A stretch of 64,000 nt of DNA from Cacajao melanocephalus (Eukaryota > Chordata > Mammalia > Primates > Pitheciidae): positions 1-64,000 of the forward strand of contig CAUYLG010070462.1 in assembly GCA_963573385.1 (NCBI GenBank), in the 5' to 3' direction. Below are positions 1 through 12,130 of the stretch, piece by piece (within the stretch, counting starts at the first letter, position 1; each line of letters starts with the position of its first letter). The position numbers and the translations under genes were made by a program. Below the pieces are notes generated by a model. The model made no database searches and had not been told where the DNA came from. It saw only the letters and a program-made list of their open reading frames with translations.

Positions 1-210
1 AATACACATATTATATATATTATATATTATACATATTATATATATTATATATTATATGCTATATATAATATAATATAAAATATACATATTATATACAATA
101 CATATATTATATACAATATATATCATATATAATATATATGTATAATATATATTATATATAATATCCCACGCCTATATATATATATATATATTAAAATAAG
201 ATATATTATC
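1..210. repeat. AT-rich low-complexity tract
   Basis: Nearly pure A/T made of overlapping TATA, ATTATA and ACATAT units, ending in a (TA)n run at about 175-190. The word GCCTATATAT occurs near 170 and again just after the following Alu near 505, so the right part of the tract may be the degenerate, expanded tail of that Alu lying inside its target-site duplication. The left edge is cut by the window. Confidence 0.9.
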
Positions 211-501
211 TTATTTTATTTATTTTTTGAGATAGAGTCTCACTTTTGTCACCCAGGCTGGAATGTAGTGGCATGATCTCGGCTCACCTCCTGGGTTCAA
301 GTGACTCTCTTGCCTCAGCCTCCTGAGTAGCTGGGACTACAGGCACCTGCCCCACCACGCCTAGCTAATTTTTGTATTTTTATTAGAAACAGAATTTCAC
401 CATGTTGCCCAGGCTGGTCTCAAACTCCTGACCTCCAGTGACCCACTTGCCTCAGCCTCCCAAAATACTTGGATTACAGACATGAGCCACTGCACCCAGC
501 C
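211..501 (-). mobile_element. Alu SINE, minus strand
   Basis: Reverse-complement Alu: T-rich tail, GAGATAGAGTCTCAC, CACCCAGGCTGGA, the middle T-rich linker (about 369-385), the second monomer, and the 5' end reading CACTGCACCCAGCC. It lacks a few bases of the usual promoter-distal segment near 285. J- or S-like by its divergence. Confidence 0.95.
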
Positions 502-1680
502 TCTGCCTATATATTTCTAAATAATTTGTCTTCCAGTTCACATTTTCTTTTTTCTCCTTGATCAAATTTGCTATTGGTGATCTCTGTTGCATTTTTTCAT
601 TTTGTTCATTGTATTTTTGAGCTCTAACATGTTTAAAATTATTATTCTTGCTGTTGAATTTCTCGATAAATTTCTGAATTGTTTCCTGGTGTTTTTTTGA
701 TGTTTGCTAAGCTTTTAAAAAATAGCTATTTTGAATTGTTTGTCAGGAATTTTACTCATCTTTGTAATTTTAGGGTCAGTAACTACTGGTACCTTATTTT
801 TTTCTGTTTGGTGACATTAAGTTTCCCTGCTTACTCTTGCTCCTTGTGGTTGTTTGTTGATGTTTGCTATTGAAGAATTAGGTGTTTATTCCAGTTTTTG
901 CAATTGGGTTTTGCCTAGAAATGTCTCTCAAAGGTAAGCCTGCTCAGAAATTCTGAGCAGATCATCTAGTGTAGTCTCTAAGTCCAGGACTGTTGCAGCT
1001 GGTGCTGACTGGGCAAGCATCCTTTGATTTTCCATGGCTGGAGCAGTGGCTGACTGGAATGAACATGGGAAAGATTCAGTGAGAGCACCTAGGTTGTTCA
1101 GAGAAGCTGGCCAAGATTTTGAGCCTGGAAGACCTGTAGTCTATGTTTCTTACTGTGTAATATTGTTGGCTAGTTTCCTTGGTATGGTATTTCCATTGGC
1201 CAGAATGCAAGGCAAACATTGAGACCTGCACACTTTTGCTGTGAGCCCCATTACTACTGTTGGTTTCTAATTGACCTCTCGTGGTCTAGGCTTGTCAGTA
1301 CTTCCAAAGATTCTCATGGAATGAGATAGGAGTGAGCCTCCTGCAATAGGTCCCAGAATAATGGAGATGCTGAATGTCTGCCTCTAACTTACATTTCCCA
1401 CTGTAGAAATTATGGGTCCAGAAAAATTCTCTGTGTGTAATGCTTTGCTATCTGGGCGGAGCAGTGACAGAGTTAAATAAAATTGTTCCATTTATTGTTT
1501 AGCTGTGACTTTTCTTGGTTTTGTTGTCCAAGCAACTTTCTTAGCCTCTCTCTTGTGTTCTGAGATATTCAGGGTAGTATTCTTGCCTATGATTGGTTGC
1601 TAGTTGAATTTTTGTGGAAGAAGAGAATAAAGTTGGAGAACTTCTATTCCACTGTCTTGCTGACATCACTATGCTGCCGC
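502..1680 (-). mobile_element. Old L1 5'UTR and ORF1 start, minus strand
   Basis: Read on the minus strand from 1680, the text follows the 5'UTR of older L1 (L1M/L1MA-like): a start with a degenerate AAGATGG-type box, GAATAGAAGTTCTCC, then the GTGGGAA and TCTCATGG words of that UTR. The 545-680 part is antisense to the coiled-coil region of ORF1. No usable frame remains. The left end is cut by the Alu at 501. Subfamily is a guess. Confidence 0.65.
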
Positions 1681-1682
1681 TT

Positions 1683-2120
1683 TATTTTTGACTTTTTAAG
1701 AAATTTTAATTCAACCTGACAGTATATTTTTTTATTGCAGTGATTATTTAAACTATTAGTGTAATTATTGATGTTAGGTTTAAATCTGCTATTTTGAAAG
1801 ATTTCTCCCCTCTTAGTTCTTTTTATATTTTGTTTTTTCCTTCTTTACTGCATCTTTGGATTAATTAATTTGTTTGTAATTTCATGTTTCTGCTGTTGGC
1901 TCTTTAGTTATACCTCTGCTGCAGTTTTAGTAGTTGCTCTGAAGTTCACAATATGTATTTTTTATCACATTCTACCTCAAAATAATATCAAAATCTTTAT
2001 GTACAGTGTAAAAATCTTACACTGATATATTTTTGTTTTCTCCTTTCTGCTACTATTCTATTTTTGTATACATTTTACATTGACATATGCAATAAAGTTT
2101 ATACTAACTTACTTCTCTTT
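1683..2120 (-). mobile_element. L1M fragment at the ORF1/ORF2 junction, minus strand
   Basis: On the minus strand the segment carries the A-rich spacer words between ORF1 and ORF2 and, near 1740-1800, the AGATTTAAACC...TCAATAATTACA wording of the start of the ORF2 endonuclease. It abuts the 5' end of the neighbouring L1 at 1680, so the two are separate insertions. Strongly decayed. Confidence 0.55.
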
Positions 2121-2125
2121 TACAG

Positions 2126-2334
2126 CAGGGGTTGGCAAACATTTTTGGTAATGGGTCATATAGCACATATTTTAGGTTTTGCAGGCTAAACAGTCTTTTG
2201 TTACAACTGCTCAACTCTATCATTGTAGCTGAAAAGCAACCACGGAATATCTATAAATAAATGTTCAGACCTATGTTCTAATAAAACTTTATTTACAAAA
2301 ACAGGTGATGAGCTGCATTTGCATGGCCAGCCTT
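2126..2334 (-). mobile_element. hAT-Charlie nonautonomous DNA transposon (MER1-type)
   Basis: Starts with CAGGGGTTGGCAAAC, an inverted-repeat end of the hAT-Charlie group, and contains the reverse complements of the family's AATATTTACTATCTGGCCC-like, GAGTTGAGTAGTTG-like and GTAAATAAAGTTTTAT words. The far end near CATGGCCAGCC is worn. A second copy of the family, in the other direction, lies at 28657-28832. Confidence 0.8.
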
Positions 2335-2639
2335 AGTTTTCTAAGTCCTGTGTAACATCACAATTCCATGAGTAATCGTAGTACAGAAATGCAATGAGTC
2401 AAACCTTACCTGAACAACAGAGATTATTAATGGTAGTCTAGATCAAAAAGAATTGTTAAAGAAAAAAATATCCAAATGTAGTCTATGATAAAACTTGCTT
2501 GTGTGCTATAATCAATAACATACTTTTAGTAAAATGTTAGAATTCCTAATAAAAATGCTTATATTTTTTAATGTCAATAATCTTTAGTAAGATTGGAACT
2601 TTTTTCTTGGGAAGCCATTTTCTTAGTCAACTGACTAAA
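2335..2639. other. Unassigned AT-rich DNA
   Basis: About 300 bp between the hAT element and the ERVL remnant. I recognise no repeat and no credible reading frame. Confidence 0.5.
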
Positions 2640-4240
2640 AGTTGAGTCTAGTGACTTTTAGCTGAACATATATTTTCTTTTGTATCTGTTATGCCATGAG
2701 GTGGCTAAGAATTGACGCAAGCTTCCCCTCACTGGATGCATCTTATACAATTGGTTGTTTGAGATGGAAGCTCTCAGAGGATCATTGCTATGCAACACAA
2801 AGGTCTGTACACTTTGTGTCCATTCTCTTAGGTCCATCCACATGCTTCTTCTCCTCTTTGTCTCTGATCTTTTAATCTTGATGTTTTCTAAGCCTTTAAA
2901 CAACCAGATAAGCCATTTGTCATATTCCAGGAGTTCATATATATCTTTACCTCAGGTTACTTCATCCTTCTCACCAAACTGATGATCAATTTTATCCTTT
3001 AAAGCTCTTCCTAATGGGAAAATTTCTCTTCAATGTTGTATTTCAGGATCACTTTTGAGTGTGACTGCAGTGTGGGAGGAGTATATTTTTAGTCTGCACA
3101 AGCATATTGAACTGATTGATCCATGAATCAGGCCTGAGTTGTTTCTTCATTTGTCAGCCAGTTGTTGGAAATTTCACATGAAGTCATAGGTGTGAGATGA
3201 GGGGGGCATTGGTTAAAAAAAATTGGTAAAATGGGTGTCTAGGACAATCCATTTAAATTATGTGTCCTTTTGACCTGGTCAGGCTAAACTCTGGAAAGAC
3301 AATTTCTTGTGGTGTGATGAATTGATGCTTTGCCTGCTCAACATTAAGAACTGGTGGATTTTTAATGTGCTTCTGATTCATCACTCTGCCTATTTACTTG
3401 TTATTCCATATTAGTGCTTAGTTTGTACTATGACTCAGTACATTTAAAAAGTTTATTTTTGAACTGTGAATAATTCTTTACTGTAGAAAGCAGCCTTGCT
3501 CCAGAATTGTAGGGGACTTTGCTGTGACTTTCTTATTGTTGCTCAGCACAGACTCCATCCAACACCTTATTTTCACAGGTTAACTTTAACATCACGCATA
3601 CTACTAGTTAGGCCACTAGAATTCGGGGAGGTTTATACTGCATCTTGAATTTTTGCTGAACCTTTTCTTGTTTTGAGTCCCACTAATAGCCTGTTTCTTT
3701 AAAATAATAAAAGAATTGAAGTAGTATTCGCAGGTTCTAAAAGTGTTATCTCTGAAGTACAAGGAAGCCTACCAGGAGCATTGGCTCTTTCTTTGTGACG
3801 GGAGGTACAAATTTGCAATAAATTTGTTCTTTATCCAACATGTTTCAGACAACTGAACCCCTGAAGTTTATTGATGTGGCTGATCTCTAAGTATTGGTTG
3901 GGGTTATTTTCCATCTTCTAGTGCATATATGTCCAGGTCATCCAGATGTCTTGCTACTTTCTCCTCACCAGGCCTAATATATAATTAATATTGTGTACCA
4001 GAGTGACGTTCCACAGAATGTCTGTATGATCGATGCCTATACTATAATAGAGAGCTAAAGAGTCAATGTAACTTTCAGGCAAAACTGATAATGTATGTTG
4101 CTCTCCATCCCAAATTAATGGGAATACTTCTTGGTCCCTCTTTCTGCTGGGGATTGAAGAGAACGTAGTTGATAATTAATAGTCACATATTATGTGTTAG
4201 AGGCTGAGATGATCTATTCAAATAGAGATATCACATCTGG
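2640..4240 (-). mobile_element. Ancient ERVL-class endogenous retrovirus pol remnant, minus strand
   Basis: Read on the minus strand, 4190-3830 resembles the reverse-transcriptase core of ERVL-class elements around the YxDD position, where the acidic pair has been lost. Next come the connection segment (about 3830-3740) and, at 2910-2660, the RNase H/connection region with its conserved Trp-rich stretch. Stops and shifts interrupt every frame; the longest remnant frame is 81 codons (2658-2903). No LTR was recognised at either side. The L1 tail at 4255 abuts the 5' side of the pol remnant and may have split it. This is a dead fossil of an old germline insertion. The family (ERVL or close) is inferred from word order, not from a search. 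Confidence 0.6.
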
Positions 4241-4827
4241 AATAGTACATTATTTATTTATGTGTACCATAATTTATTTATTTTCTGTTTTTGAGACATT
4301 TGTTTTTTCCAGTTTTGGGCAATTATAAATAGAGCTGTTGTAAACATTCAGGTAGAGGTTTTATTGTGAACATAGGTTTTCACATCTCTAGGATAGAGAT
4401 ACGTAAGTGGGATTGCTGAATCACATGGCAAGTGTATGTTCAACTTGATAAGAAACTGACAAACAGCTTTCCAGTGTGGCTGTACAATTTTACATTCCCA
4501 CCAGTGATGTTCCAGTTGCTCTGAATTCTTGCCAGCACTTGGTATCATTAATGCTTTTCTCTCTTTCTAATCGGTGTGTGGTTATGGCTTTAATTTGAAT
4601 TTCCCTGATAAATAATGATGTTGAATGTATTTTCCTGTGCTTATTTGCCATCGGTGTTTGTTCAAATATTTTGCCCATTTAAAAAGTTGATTGATTTTAT
4701 TTAGATTTTGAGAATTATTTATACATTCTGTGTACAAATTCTTCATCAAATAAGTGATTTGTAAATATTTTCTGCCATTCAAAGGCTTGTACTTTCATTC
4801 TCTTAACAATTTCAAAGAGCAAAAGTT

Positions 4828-5120
4828 CTTTCTTCTTCTTCTTTTATTTTTGAGACAGAGTCTGGAGTGCAGTGGCGTGATCATAGCTTGCTGCAGCCTT
4901 GAACTCCTGGGCTCAAGTCATCCTCCTGCCTCCATCTCCCAAGTAGCTGGGACTACAGGCATGTGCCACCATGGCTGAGGTTCTTGTTTATTTTTACTTT
5001 TTGGAGACAGAGGTCTTGTTATGTTGCCCAGACTGGTCTTGAACTCCTGACCTCAAGTGATGCTCCTGCCTCTACCTCCCAAAAGTGCCAGGATTGTAGC
5101 ATAAACCACGACAGTCGGCC
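4828..5120 (-). mobile_element. Alu SINE (J-like), minus strand, inside an L1
   Basis: Reverse Alu with a T/C-rich tail, TGAGACAGAGTCTGGAGTGC, a TTTTTACTTTTTGGAGACAG linker and a worn 5' end at CAGTCGGCC. The left arm lacks some of the usual segment after the first box. Diagnostic wording (CTTGAACTCCTGGGCTCAAG) fits AluJ. Confidence 0.93.
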
Positions 5121-5319
5121 CAAAATCTCTTAATTTTGATGAAGTTTAATATCATTTTTTTCTTATAAGGATTGGGCTTTGAGTATCATATCTAAAAAAG
5201 ATCTGCTTAACCCAGAGTTACAAGAATTTTTATCTTATGTTTTATAGTTTTAGATTTTACAACTATGAACCATTTGAACTAATTTTTGTATATAATGTGA
5301 GACATGGGTTAAAGCATAT

Positions 5320-5631
5320 AATATTACCCCCTTATCCATGGTTTTACTTTCTGAGGTTTCAGTTACCTGCCGTACAGTACAATAATATATTTCGAGAGAG
5401 ACAGGGAGAGTGTAGGCATATTCACATAACTTTTATTGTAGTATTTTGTTATAATTGTTCTCTTATTAGTTATTGTTAATCTCTTACTGTGCATAATTTA
5501 TAAATTATACTTTATCATAGGTCAGTAGGTATGGTTAAAAAGATAACATAGTATATACAGAGTTCAGTAATATCTGCAGTTCATATATCCACTGGGGGTC
5601 TTGAAATATATCCCCTGTGGATAACTACTAC
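5320..5631 (+). mobile_element. MER2-type Tigger-derived DNA transposon inside an L1
   Basis: Left end ACCCCCTTATCCATGG and right end TCCCCTGTGGATAACTACTA are inverted complements of each other, as in MER2. Between them lie GGTTTCAGTTACCTGC and ATCCACTGGGGGTCTTG, both typical of the family. L1 sequence resumes on both sides, so the element jumped into an existing L1. Confidence 0.88.
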
Positions 5632-5899
5632 ATATTATCCACTAATATAACATATTTTATATATACATATGTATTCTATTATGTATTCTTTTACATACGT
5701 CAAAAGTTTGGATATCTAAATTTTTCTGTATATTGTTGAAATGTCTATGCTTTCTTATTTGGATTACCTTTACAGTTTAGGAAAAATATCAACTGGTTAT
5801 ATATGCATAGATCTATGTCTGGACTCTGTTCTATTGATTTATATGCATATCTTTTCTCCAATACTGTACTGTTTTCATTATTGCAGATTTTTAATATGT

Positions 5900-6202
5900 C
5901 TTTTTTGTTTTCGTTTTTCTGAGGGGACAGAGTCTTGCTTGGTCACCCAGGCTGAAGTGCAGTGGCAAGATCTTGGCTCATTGCAACCACCCCCTGCCAC
6001 AGGCTCAAGCAGTTCTCCTGCCTCAGTCTCCTGAGTAGCTGGGACTACAGGTGTGCACCACAACATCTGACTAATTTTTTTGTATTGTGGTATAGACAGG
6101 GTTTCACCATGTTGGCCAGCTGGTCTCAAACTCTTGACCTCAGGTGATCCACCTGCCTTGGCCTCCCAAAGTGCTGTGATTACAGGCATGAGCCATCCCA
6201 GC
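5900..6202 (-). mobile_element. Alu SINE (S-like), minus strand, inside an L1
   Basis: Complete reverse Alu ending at GAGCCATCCCAGCC. A target-site duplication is visible: AATATGTCTT before the element and AGTATGTCTT after it, and L1 sequence continues directly from the right copy. Confidence 0.95.
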
Positions 6203-6270
6203 CACTTTGTAGTATGTCTTGAAACCAGGTAGTGTATGTCCCCTAACTTTGTCTTCCCTTGCATCTTGTT

Positions 6271-8139
6271 TTAGATGGTTAAATACTGTTACATTGATTT
6301 CAAAATTCTATATTCCCATTGACTCTCTATGGAGCTCAGTTCTGTAGCAGATTCCCCTATAATTATCTTGGGTTTAGAGGACGGCTACTTACGACCTTCT
6401 CTTCTCTAGTACATTTCTTACAGTTTTAGTGAAAGAGTATTTTGGGCCTTCTAGGGGAACGTAGTAAGCTGGAAGATTCTCTGATCTTATATTTTACATT
6501 AACTTCCACATGTCCACCTCTCCGGGTCTTTTCATCCTTCAACATTCTGCCAACATGGTTTTTGCAACTTCACTTCATTTATCGTTAGCTGTATTTTTTT
6601 CTCTGAAGCTTTAAGGAGCTTTCTCAGCTCAGCTGTGTTTGCCCAGACATTATATCTGAGTCACAGGAGAGTGCCAACATATTAGTAAATGCTGTCTTTT
6701 ATTCTCTCCCATTTCCCACTTTGTTCAGTATTCTTTAGATCCATTTCCAATTGTGTTTTCCAACTCTGTTGGATTCATTTTCTACTCAGTTTCTGCTAGC
6801 ATTTATTAGGCAGACCTGAAGATTTGGGGAAACAATCATTTTTTCTTTCCCCACAGCAGAGATTGTATTTCATCTTTGAGTCATTTGGAGACATGTCCCT
6901 AGTTATTTTCTAGAAGCAAAATGGGGAAGTACGGCATTTGATGAGATGAGACAGCATAATGTTTTCAGGCATCCTCTTCAAGCAAGGCTGGCTATGTATT
7001 CCTCAAGGCAAGAAGAATGCGCACTTCTTGACTAGACTTTTAAAGCCAAGGTGTTTGATTTTCATGTGTATCCACCCAAATATTCCCATTTTAGTTCTCA
7101 GAGTCCCTCTCTTTCTATATTATTCTTTTCTGTTTTTTTCCTGTGAATTTCCTGAGTTTAGCATAAGGTATTTTCTTTGGTTGTGAATTCACCCTCTTTG
7201 TAATTCTACCACTTTTATGATCAGTTCCTTAGGTTGGGTTTTCAGTACAGTTAGCGTTTTCCCATAGGAAGTGAGGATTTACTTAAAAGCTGTTATGGAG
7301 GCCTGTTGACTTGTATACTGGGCCCTGAGTTGGTGAGTGGCTCCATCTGTATTTGTCATTTTCTTCTTTCTGGCTTCAACGCCAGTTGACAATAGCCAAT
7401 CAACTCTGCAATCCTAATAAACATCATTGCTTTCATCCTGTATCTTATCCCAATTCAATATAGATATGACACTTAGATATTTTGTTACTACAACTCACCA
7501 TGGGTTGCTACAACCTTGCTTCCTATTGGCAATGGGATCATTTTAACCATCTAGCCAGAATGATCTAATTTCCAGAATTTAATTTACAGGGTCCAGCTGT
7601 CTTTTATTATTGGTATTAGATCAGATTTTCCCAGAATTAGACCAAGATATGATAATTTGTGTATAAATAGGTTATTTGGGAGTTGGTCCCAGGAAGTGCT
7701 GATAGGGGAAAGAAGTGAGACAGGAAAGGAAAAGAAGCTAATACAGGGTGTGCTTTTGAGCCTGTTATTACTGTGGGCAATTCAGAGTCAATCTTGTTGA
7801 AAATTCTGGAAAGCAGTGCATAAAATACTGCAGGTATCCTACTAGAGGAATGTGAAGCTAGGCTATTTATACTCCACTGCCATCTATCATTTTCTGAGTT
7901 TCAGGAGTGTTAATTTCCTGGCCCTTTTAGGTTGTGTTATAGATGGGTATTTGGAAACCACTACCATGTACTAGAATAGCAAACCTTGACACAAGGGAGA
8001 AACACTAACAGTATCTATGATAATTCCATAAATGGCTGTTTTTAGTATGTGTAATATGTACTACAGTTTTTTTTTTAACATTTCTTTTTTAAGTGGCTAT
8101 ATTAATTTCCTGGCCTTTTAAAGGTATAAATAGTAAAAT
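6271..8139. other. Unassigned DNA, possibly old LTR/ERV material
   Basis: About 1.9 kb with no frame worth calling. The part at 7640-7990 has purine-rich wording (GTCCCAGGAAGTGCTGATAG, GAGACAGGAAAGG) that reads like a decayed dispersed repeat or LTR, but I cannot name the family. It sits between two minus-strand L1 pieces in consistent order, so it could be an insertion into one L1. Confidence 0.35.
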
Positions 8140-8695
8140 CCACAAATAATGATTATTGTAAAACTTTCATGCCTATATTATAAAAACACTTTCTATTTTC
8201 CTTTATTTCATCAATTAAGTCTTCAAACTCTTCAATAGTATTGATAATTGTGGCCTCCTGCTGTTAATCTTAAATTTAATCAGAAATTAAATTTAAATTA
8301 AAATTTGATCAAATATTTTCTTAAGAACGATGTTCATTTTTATATACTTTTGAAATATTGACAATATCATTGTATTTCTAATTTCATGTAAGATTTATTA
8401 CTATTATTTTATGATTTGAGAAATATTCTCATTCTTGTAGTTGTGTATATATCTTCTCTCTCCTCTCTCTTAATCAAGTTCAAGAAATGTTTGTCTCTTT
8501 TACTGATTTCTCAAAGAAATCAGACCCTGGTTTTTATTTTATAGTTCTATTGCTTTGTTGGCTTCTAATCACTATAGTATATTTTAAAATTTAATTAAGT
8601 TTTCTACTGGTTTATTTCACTTTTCAAACTTTTTGAGTTAAATCCTGAGTTAATTTGTTTGTAATTACTTGTTCTTTATTAATAGAAATGTAGCT
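8140..8695 (-). mobile_element. L1M ORF2 fragment, minus strand
   Basis: On the minus strand it shows the end of the endonuclease domain and the linker before RT: the phrase for a residue run like 'FFEKS-KRD', then GATTAAGAGAGAGGAGAGAG near 8455, then TTAGAAATACAATGATATTG. Many substitutions and indels; no frame survives. Confidence 0.6.
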
Positions 8696-9232
8696 GTCCT
8701 CTTCTTTCTCAATTTCACACATATTTAGTGCATGACCAACAACGACAGTCTCTGTTCACCAAAATTTTAGTTAGTCTCTTCTGAGTCCTCTGCTTGGTGA
8801 GGTCTCAAATTGGATTTTCCTCTCTGTTCTTCTAGAACCCAGTTTGGGCAAGAATCCTACTAAGCCAGTTCAGTAATTACATATGTGGAAATGGTAATCA
8901 TATAGATTTGGATACGAAAATCTTTCACCTATAGTATCTGACCACCCTCAATATCTTATCAATCTCACTTGCCTTCAGCAATAAGCCTATCAAGTCAGCT
9001 TAGCTAGAAACCAGTTATACTTGATGTTTCAGCAATTTTGCATCCACTGACCCCATCTTACTTCTTGGTTATAAATTCCCACTTTCCTCGTCAGAGCTAG
9101 AGTTGAGTCCAGTCTCTCTCCTCCACTGCAAGACACTGTTCTAGTGGTCCTTACACCTATTGCCATGACTCTCCTTGAACAGTCTGCCTTATCATCTTTA
9201 ACAAGTGTCATCAGTATTTTTTTTCTTTAACA
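8696..9232 (+). mobile_element. Probable solo LTR of an ERV1-like element
   Basis: The 3' part carries a typical LTR tail: GGTTATAAATTCCCACTTTC (a TATA-like box followed by the R region), a pyrimidine-rich GAGTCCAGTCTCTCTCCTCC, then GTCTGCCTTATCATCTTTAACAAGTGTC, ending TTTCTTTAACA. It starts near TGTCCTCTTCTTTC. No internal viral sequence is adjacent. Class is inferred from the tail wording only. Confidence 0.5.
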
Positions 9233-11714
9233 TTACTATGCCACATTGTTATACAGGAAAGCAAAATTCTGAGTTTCTTGTATGCCCGGGATTGTCCATG
9301 ATTCAGTACATAGAGGTTACCTTAGAATTCAGTTCTGAATTCAAACTTTAGAAGAACTAGCTCTTTGAGTAAAAAATGCAACATTTACAGAAAAAAAAAA
9401 ACCCTATCAGATTACCAGAGTTACCAAATTTTATTAGGTTGTTCATGATGGAAAAAAAAAAACAATTTTATCATATGATTACCATTTGCACATAGGTAAT
9501 TACATATCTTCAGACATTAGCATTATAAAAGTCAGGGATATTGTTGTTCTCATAGGAGGTCAGGAACTTGTAGAAAGTGCTGAAGATCCCACTTATTATA
9601 AAGAACTAGTAAATATGCTTACTATTTTTAGTTTATCTCAAACTACAGTGTTCAGCTGCCCATCTCACCCTCCTGTTGGCTGTGGGATGATTGCACATAT
9701 TTATTTATAGTGACAGCAAGGTAAAGTGTCAGTTTTGCTGCTATAGAGAGCAAGAACAAGGTAAATTACCTCCAAATTCATTAAAGTCTTTAGAATAGTA
9801 CCTTTTATATTGTAGGCTATCAGTGACTATTTGTTGTATATGAAGTGCAGCCTAAGAAAAGAGTTACAGTGTAACTTACCACATTTGAACACCTACACTT
9901 ATGAAACTTTTAGAACAGAAAAGTGTATTTCTGATGACAAAGTTTTTAAAAAGTAATGATGTATTTGAGGTATGGAAAATATATTAGAGAATATACATTT
10001 ATTACAACTAAGGAAGTACAAAGGTGCTTGCCTTACTTTAAAGGTAATTATGGAAAAAAAGGGGACATTCAAAAGGTATAAGAATCTCTTTACCACAGTT
10101 GTAGTATATAATTAACAAACTTCTCTATATTTATTTAGGAAAGAAAGTAATAAACCGCTTGTAAATAATGGTAGTCTTGCATTCTGTATACTTAAATGTC
10201 AATAATCTGAACATAAATTTTCTCCTGTTCTTAGTTACACAAGTATGTTTTTGAGATAATTCAGAGACAGGTATTATTATCATTGTTGCAGTTCCATTTT
10301 CTATAGCTGTAAATGTATTAATGTGAAACATGGAGGATAAATGAAGAGTTCCACCGCCATTGAAACTGTAGTGCATGGAAGTTAAATCAATATGTGGCTT
10401 TTAAAAACACAACATGGTGATAGCAAAGAAGTGAAATCTGACTGCCTTCAAGAAAAGTGACAAAAGTGGTAGGTGTCTATTAAAATAACAATCACAGGGA
10501 GGAGAAATTATAACATATCTTTTCCACATTTTGATTGCATGATGTTCTTTCTGCCTTTTGATTTCTCAAGATTAATAACCTCAGCAAGGAGGAGGCTTTT
10601 ATAAATGTGTGAATAATGAAAGATTTTAAGAAAATATAGAGAGGGATTTTTTTTCTTCATCATTTGAAATGGACTTGCTTTTACACTGTTAATTTTTTGG
10701 CAGCTTGGATAGTGTGCTCATATGTCACCTAGGTTAATTCAGTTCTCAGTAACTAATGCCAATGATAGCAACTTCCTTTAGAAGCAATTTAGGTATTTAA
10801 TTATGCCATTGATCAGTCATGAAACAAAGCACATATCCAGGCATTAAACAGTAAAGTGTAAATTCATCCCTTAATAGTCAGAAGTTCAGGTAACATCAGC
10901 AGTTATCTTACCAAAAAACATCGCGATGGACAACTTAAAAGCTGTAGTAGACGATGAGAGACTGAGAAAAAAAAATCAGATAATAATGTTTTTACTATAA
11001 GGTAAAGGATAATAATAAAAATAAATAGCAAAATACCATCAGTCTAAACATGGCCTCTAACTGAATTGTATTCTTAACAGAGCTGATTTCAAGGGAGTGG
11101 CAATAAAAAGGGAAATCTAGGAACCATGTAATAAAAATTATGGACATATTATGCATGTTATGCAAAGTTAATATGTTTTTAAGATATACTATGCATACTT
11201 TTAAGGTGTTATAAGTTTATATACATGTTTTATGCATACTAAGATACAAGGTAGATCCCAAAATACATTTGATTATATTTTGGAAAACTGATGTTGAATT
11301 TGTTGTTTGAAATTCACAACTTATTTTTCAAATAAACGTTTTTGTAATTAGGATTGTTGTTTTTCAGCCCAATTCACAAAATAATTTGGTCTACAATGTA
11401 AGTTAAATCTTGTCAAATGGATAATAGATGAAAACCATTTAAGTCAGATATAGATTAAAATTAAAGCCTAACCTTGGATAAGGAGTTATTTCATTTCATT
11501 TCCTTTTTAGCAATTTAGTGCTCAATGGGAAGTGAACTTGTTTACAGAATTAAATAGATACATCTGTACAGTTTTTAAAAGAGACTTTTGAACATTTTAA
11601 TAGCTATTACATATTGAAGACAGATATGATCTCTTTATACATATATTTTATGTCATTTTCTAACATAACTTTCATATTCGTTAAAACATGTGGATTGTTA
11701 GAATCCTTCTAGCC
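9233..11714. other. Unassigned, repeat-poor DNA
   Basis: About 2.5 kb without a repeat I recognise. Four copies of TATGCA (one within ATGCAAAG, a POU/octamer half-site-like word) cluster at 11149-11236. Open frames up to 81 codons (for example 10131-10376 minus, 9486-9710 plus) show nothing recognisable and fit chance in AT-rich DNA. Confidence 0.5.
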
Positions 11715-12130
11715 TGTACTAGTTTATTAGGGCTGCAAAGCAAAATACTACAGACTGGGTGGCTTAAACAACAAAAATTTGTTTTCTCAGGGTTCTGGTG
11801 TACAGAATTCCAAAATCAAGGTGTAGGCAGAGTGTTTCTTCTGGGACCTCTGTCCTTAGCTTGCAGATGGCCACCTTCTCACTGTGTCCTCATAAAGTCT
11901 CTCCTTTGTATGGACACATTTGTGTCCTAATCTCTTCTTATAAGAACACCAGTCATACAAGTGACCTCATTTTACTTGCATTATCTCTTAAAACTACACT
12001 TGTAGCTTTTAAATTTATACAATTTTTTTAAAAAAGACTCATCTCCAAATGAGGTCACATTCTGAAATACTGGGGGCTGGGGGTTCAACATATGAATTTT
12101 TTTGGGGGGGATACAATTCAGCCATAACAT
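11715..12130 (-). mobile_element. MLT1 LTR (ERVL-MaLR), minus strand
   Basis: Reverse MLT1: starts ACTAGTTTATTAGGGCTGC, then CAGACTGGGTGGCTTAAACA, GATGGCCACCTTCTCACTGT, and ends GGATACAATTCAGCCATAAC, which on the minus strand is the LTR start. Near full length for MLT1A/B-type LTRs. No internal sequence, so a solo LTR. Confidence 0.9.

Larger units (their letters stand above)
4255..6270 (-). mobile_element. L1M ORF2 3' half, minus strand, split by three insertions
   Basis: Antisense to the L1 ORF2 C-terminal region: words such as GGATTGCTGAATCACATGG, ACATTCCCACCAG and TAATTTGAATTTCCCTGAT (4400-4610), then the segment at 5125-5315, then 5640-5900, then 6203-6270. The pieces are in the right order for one minus-strand L1 once the Alu at 4828-5120, the MER2 at 5320-5631 and the Alu at 5900-6202 are removed. 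Frames are broken throughout. Confidence 0.85.

Noticed and set aside
5878..6264. 128-codon minus frame and overlapping plus frames
   Set aside because: Alu-derived frame with L1 flanks.
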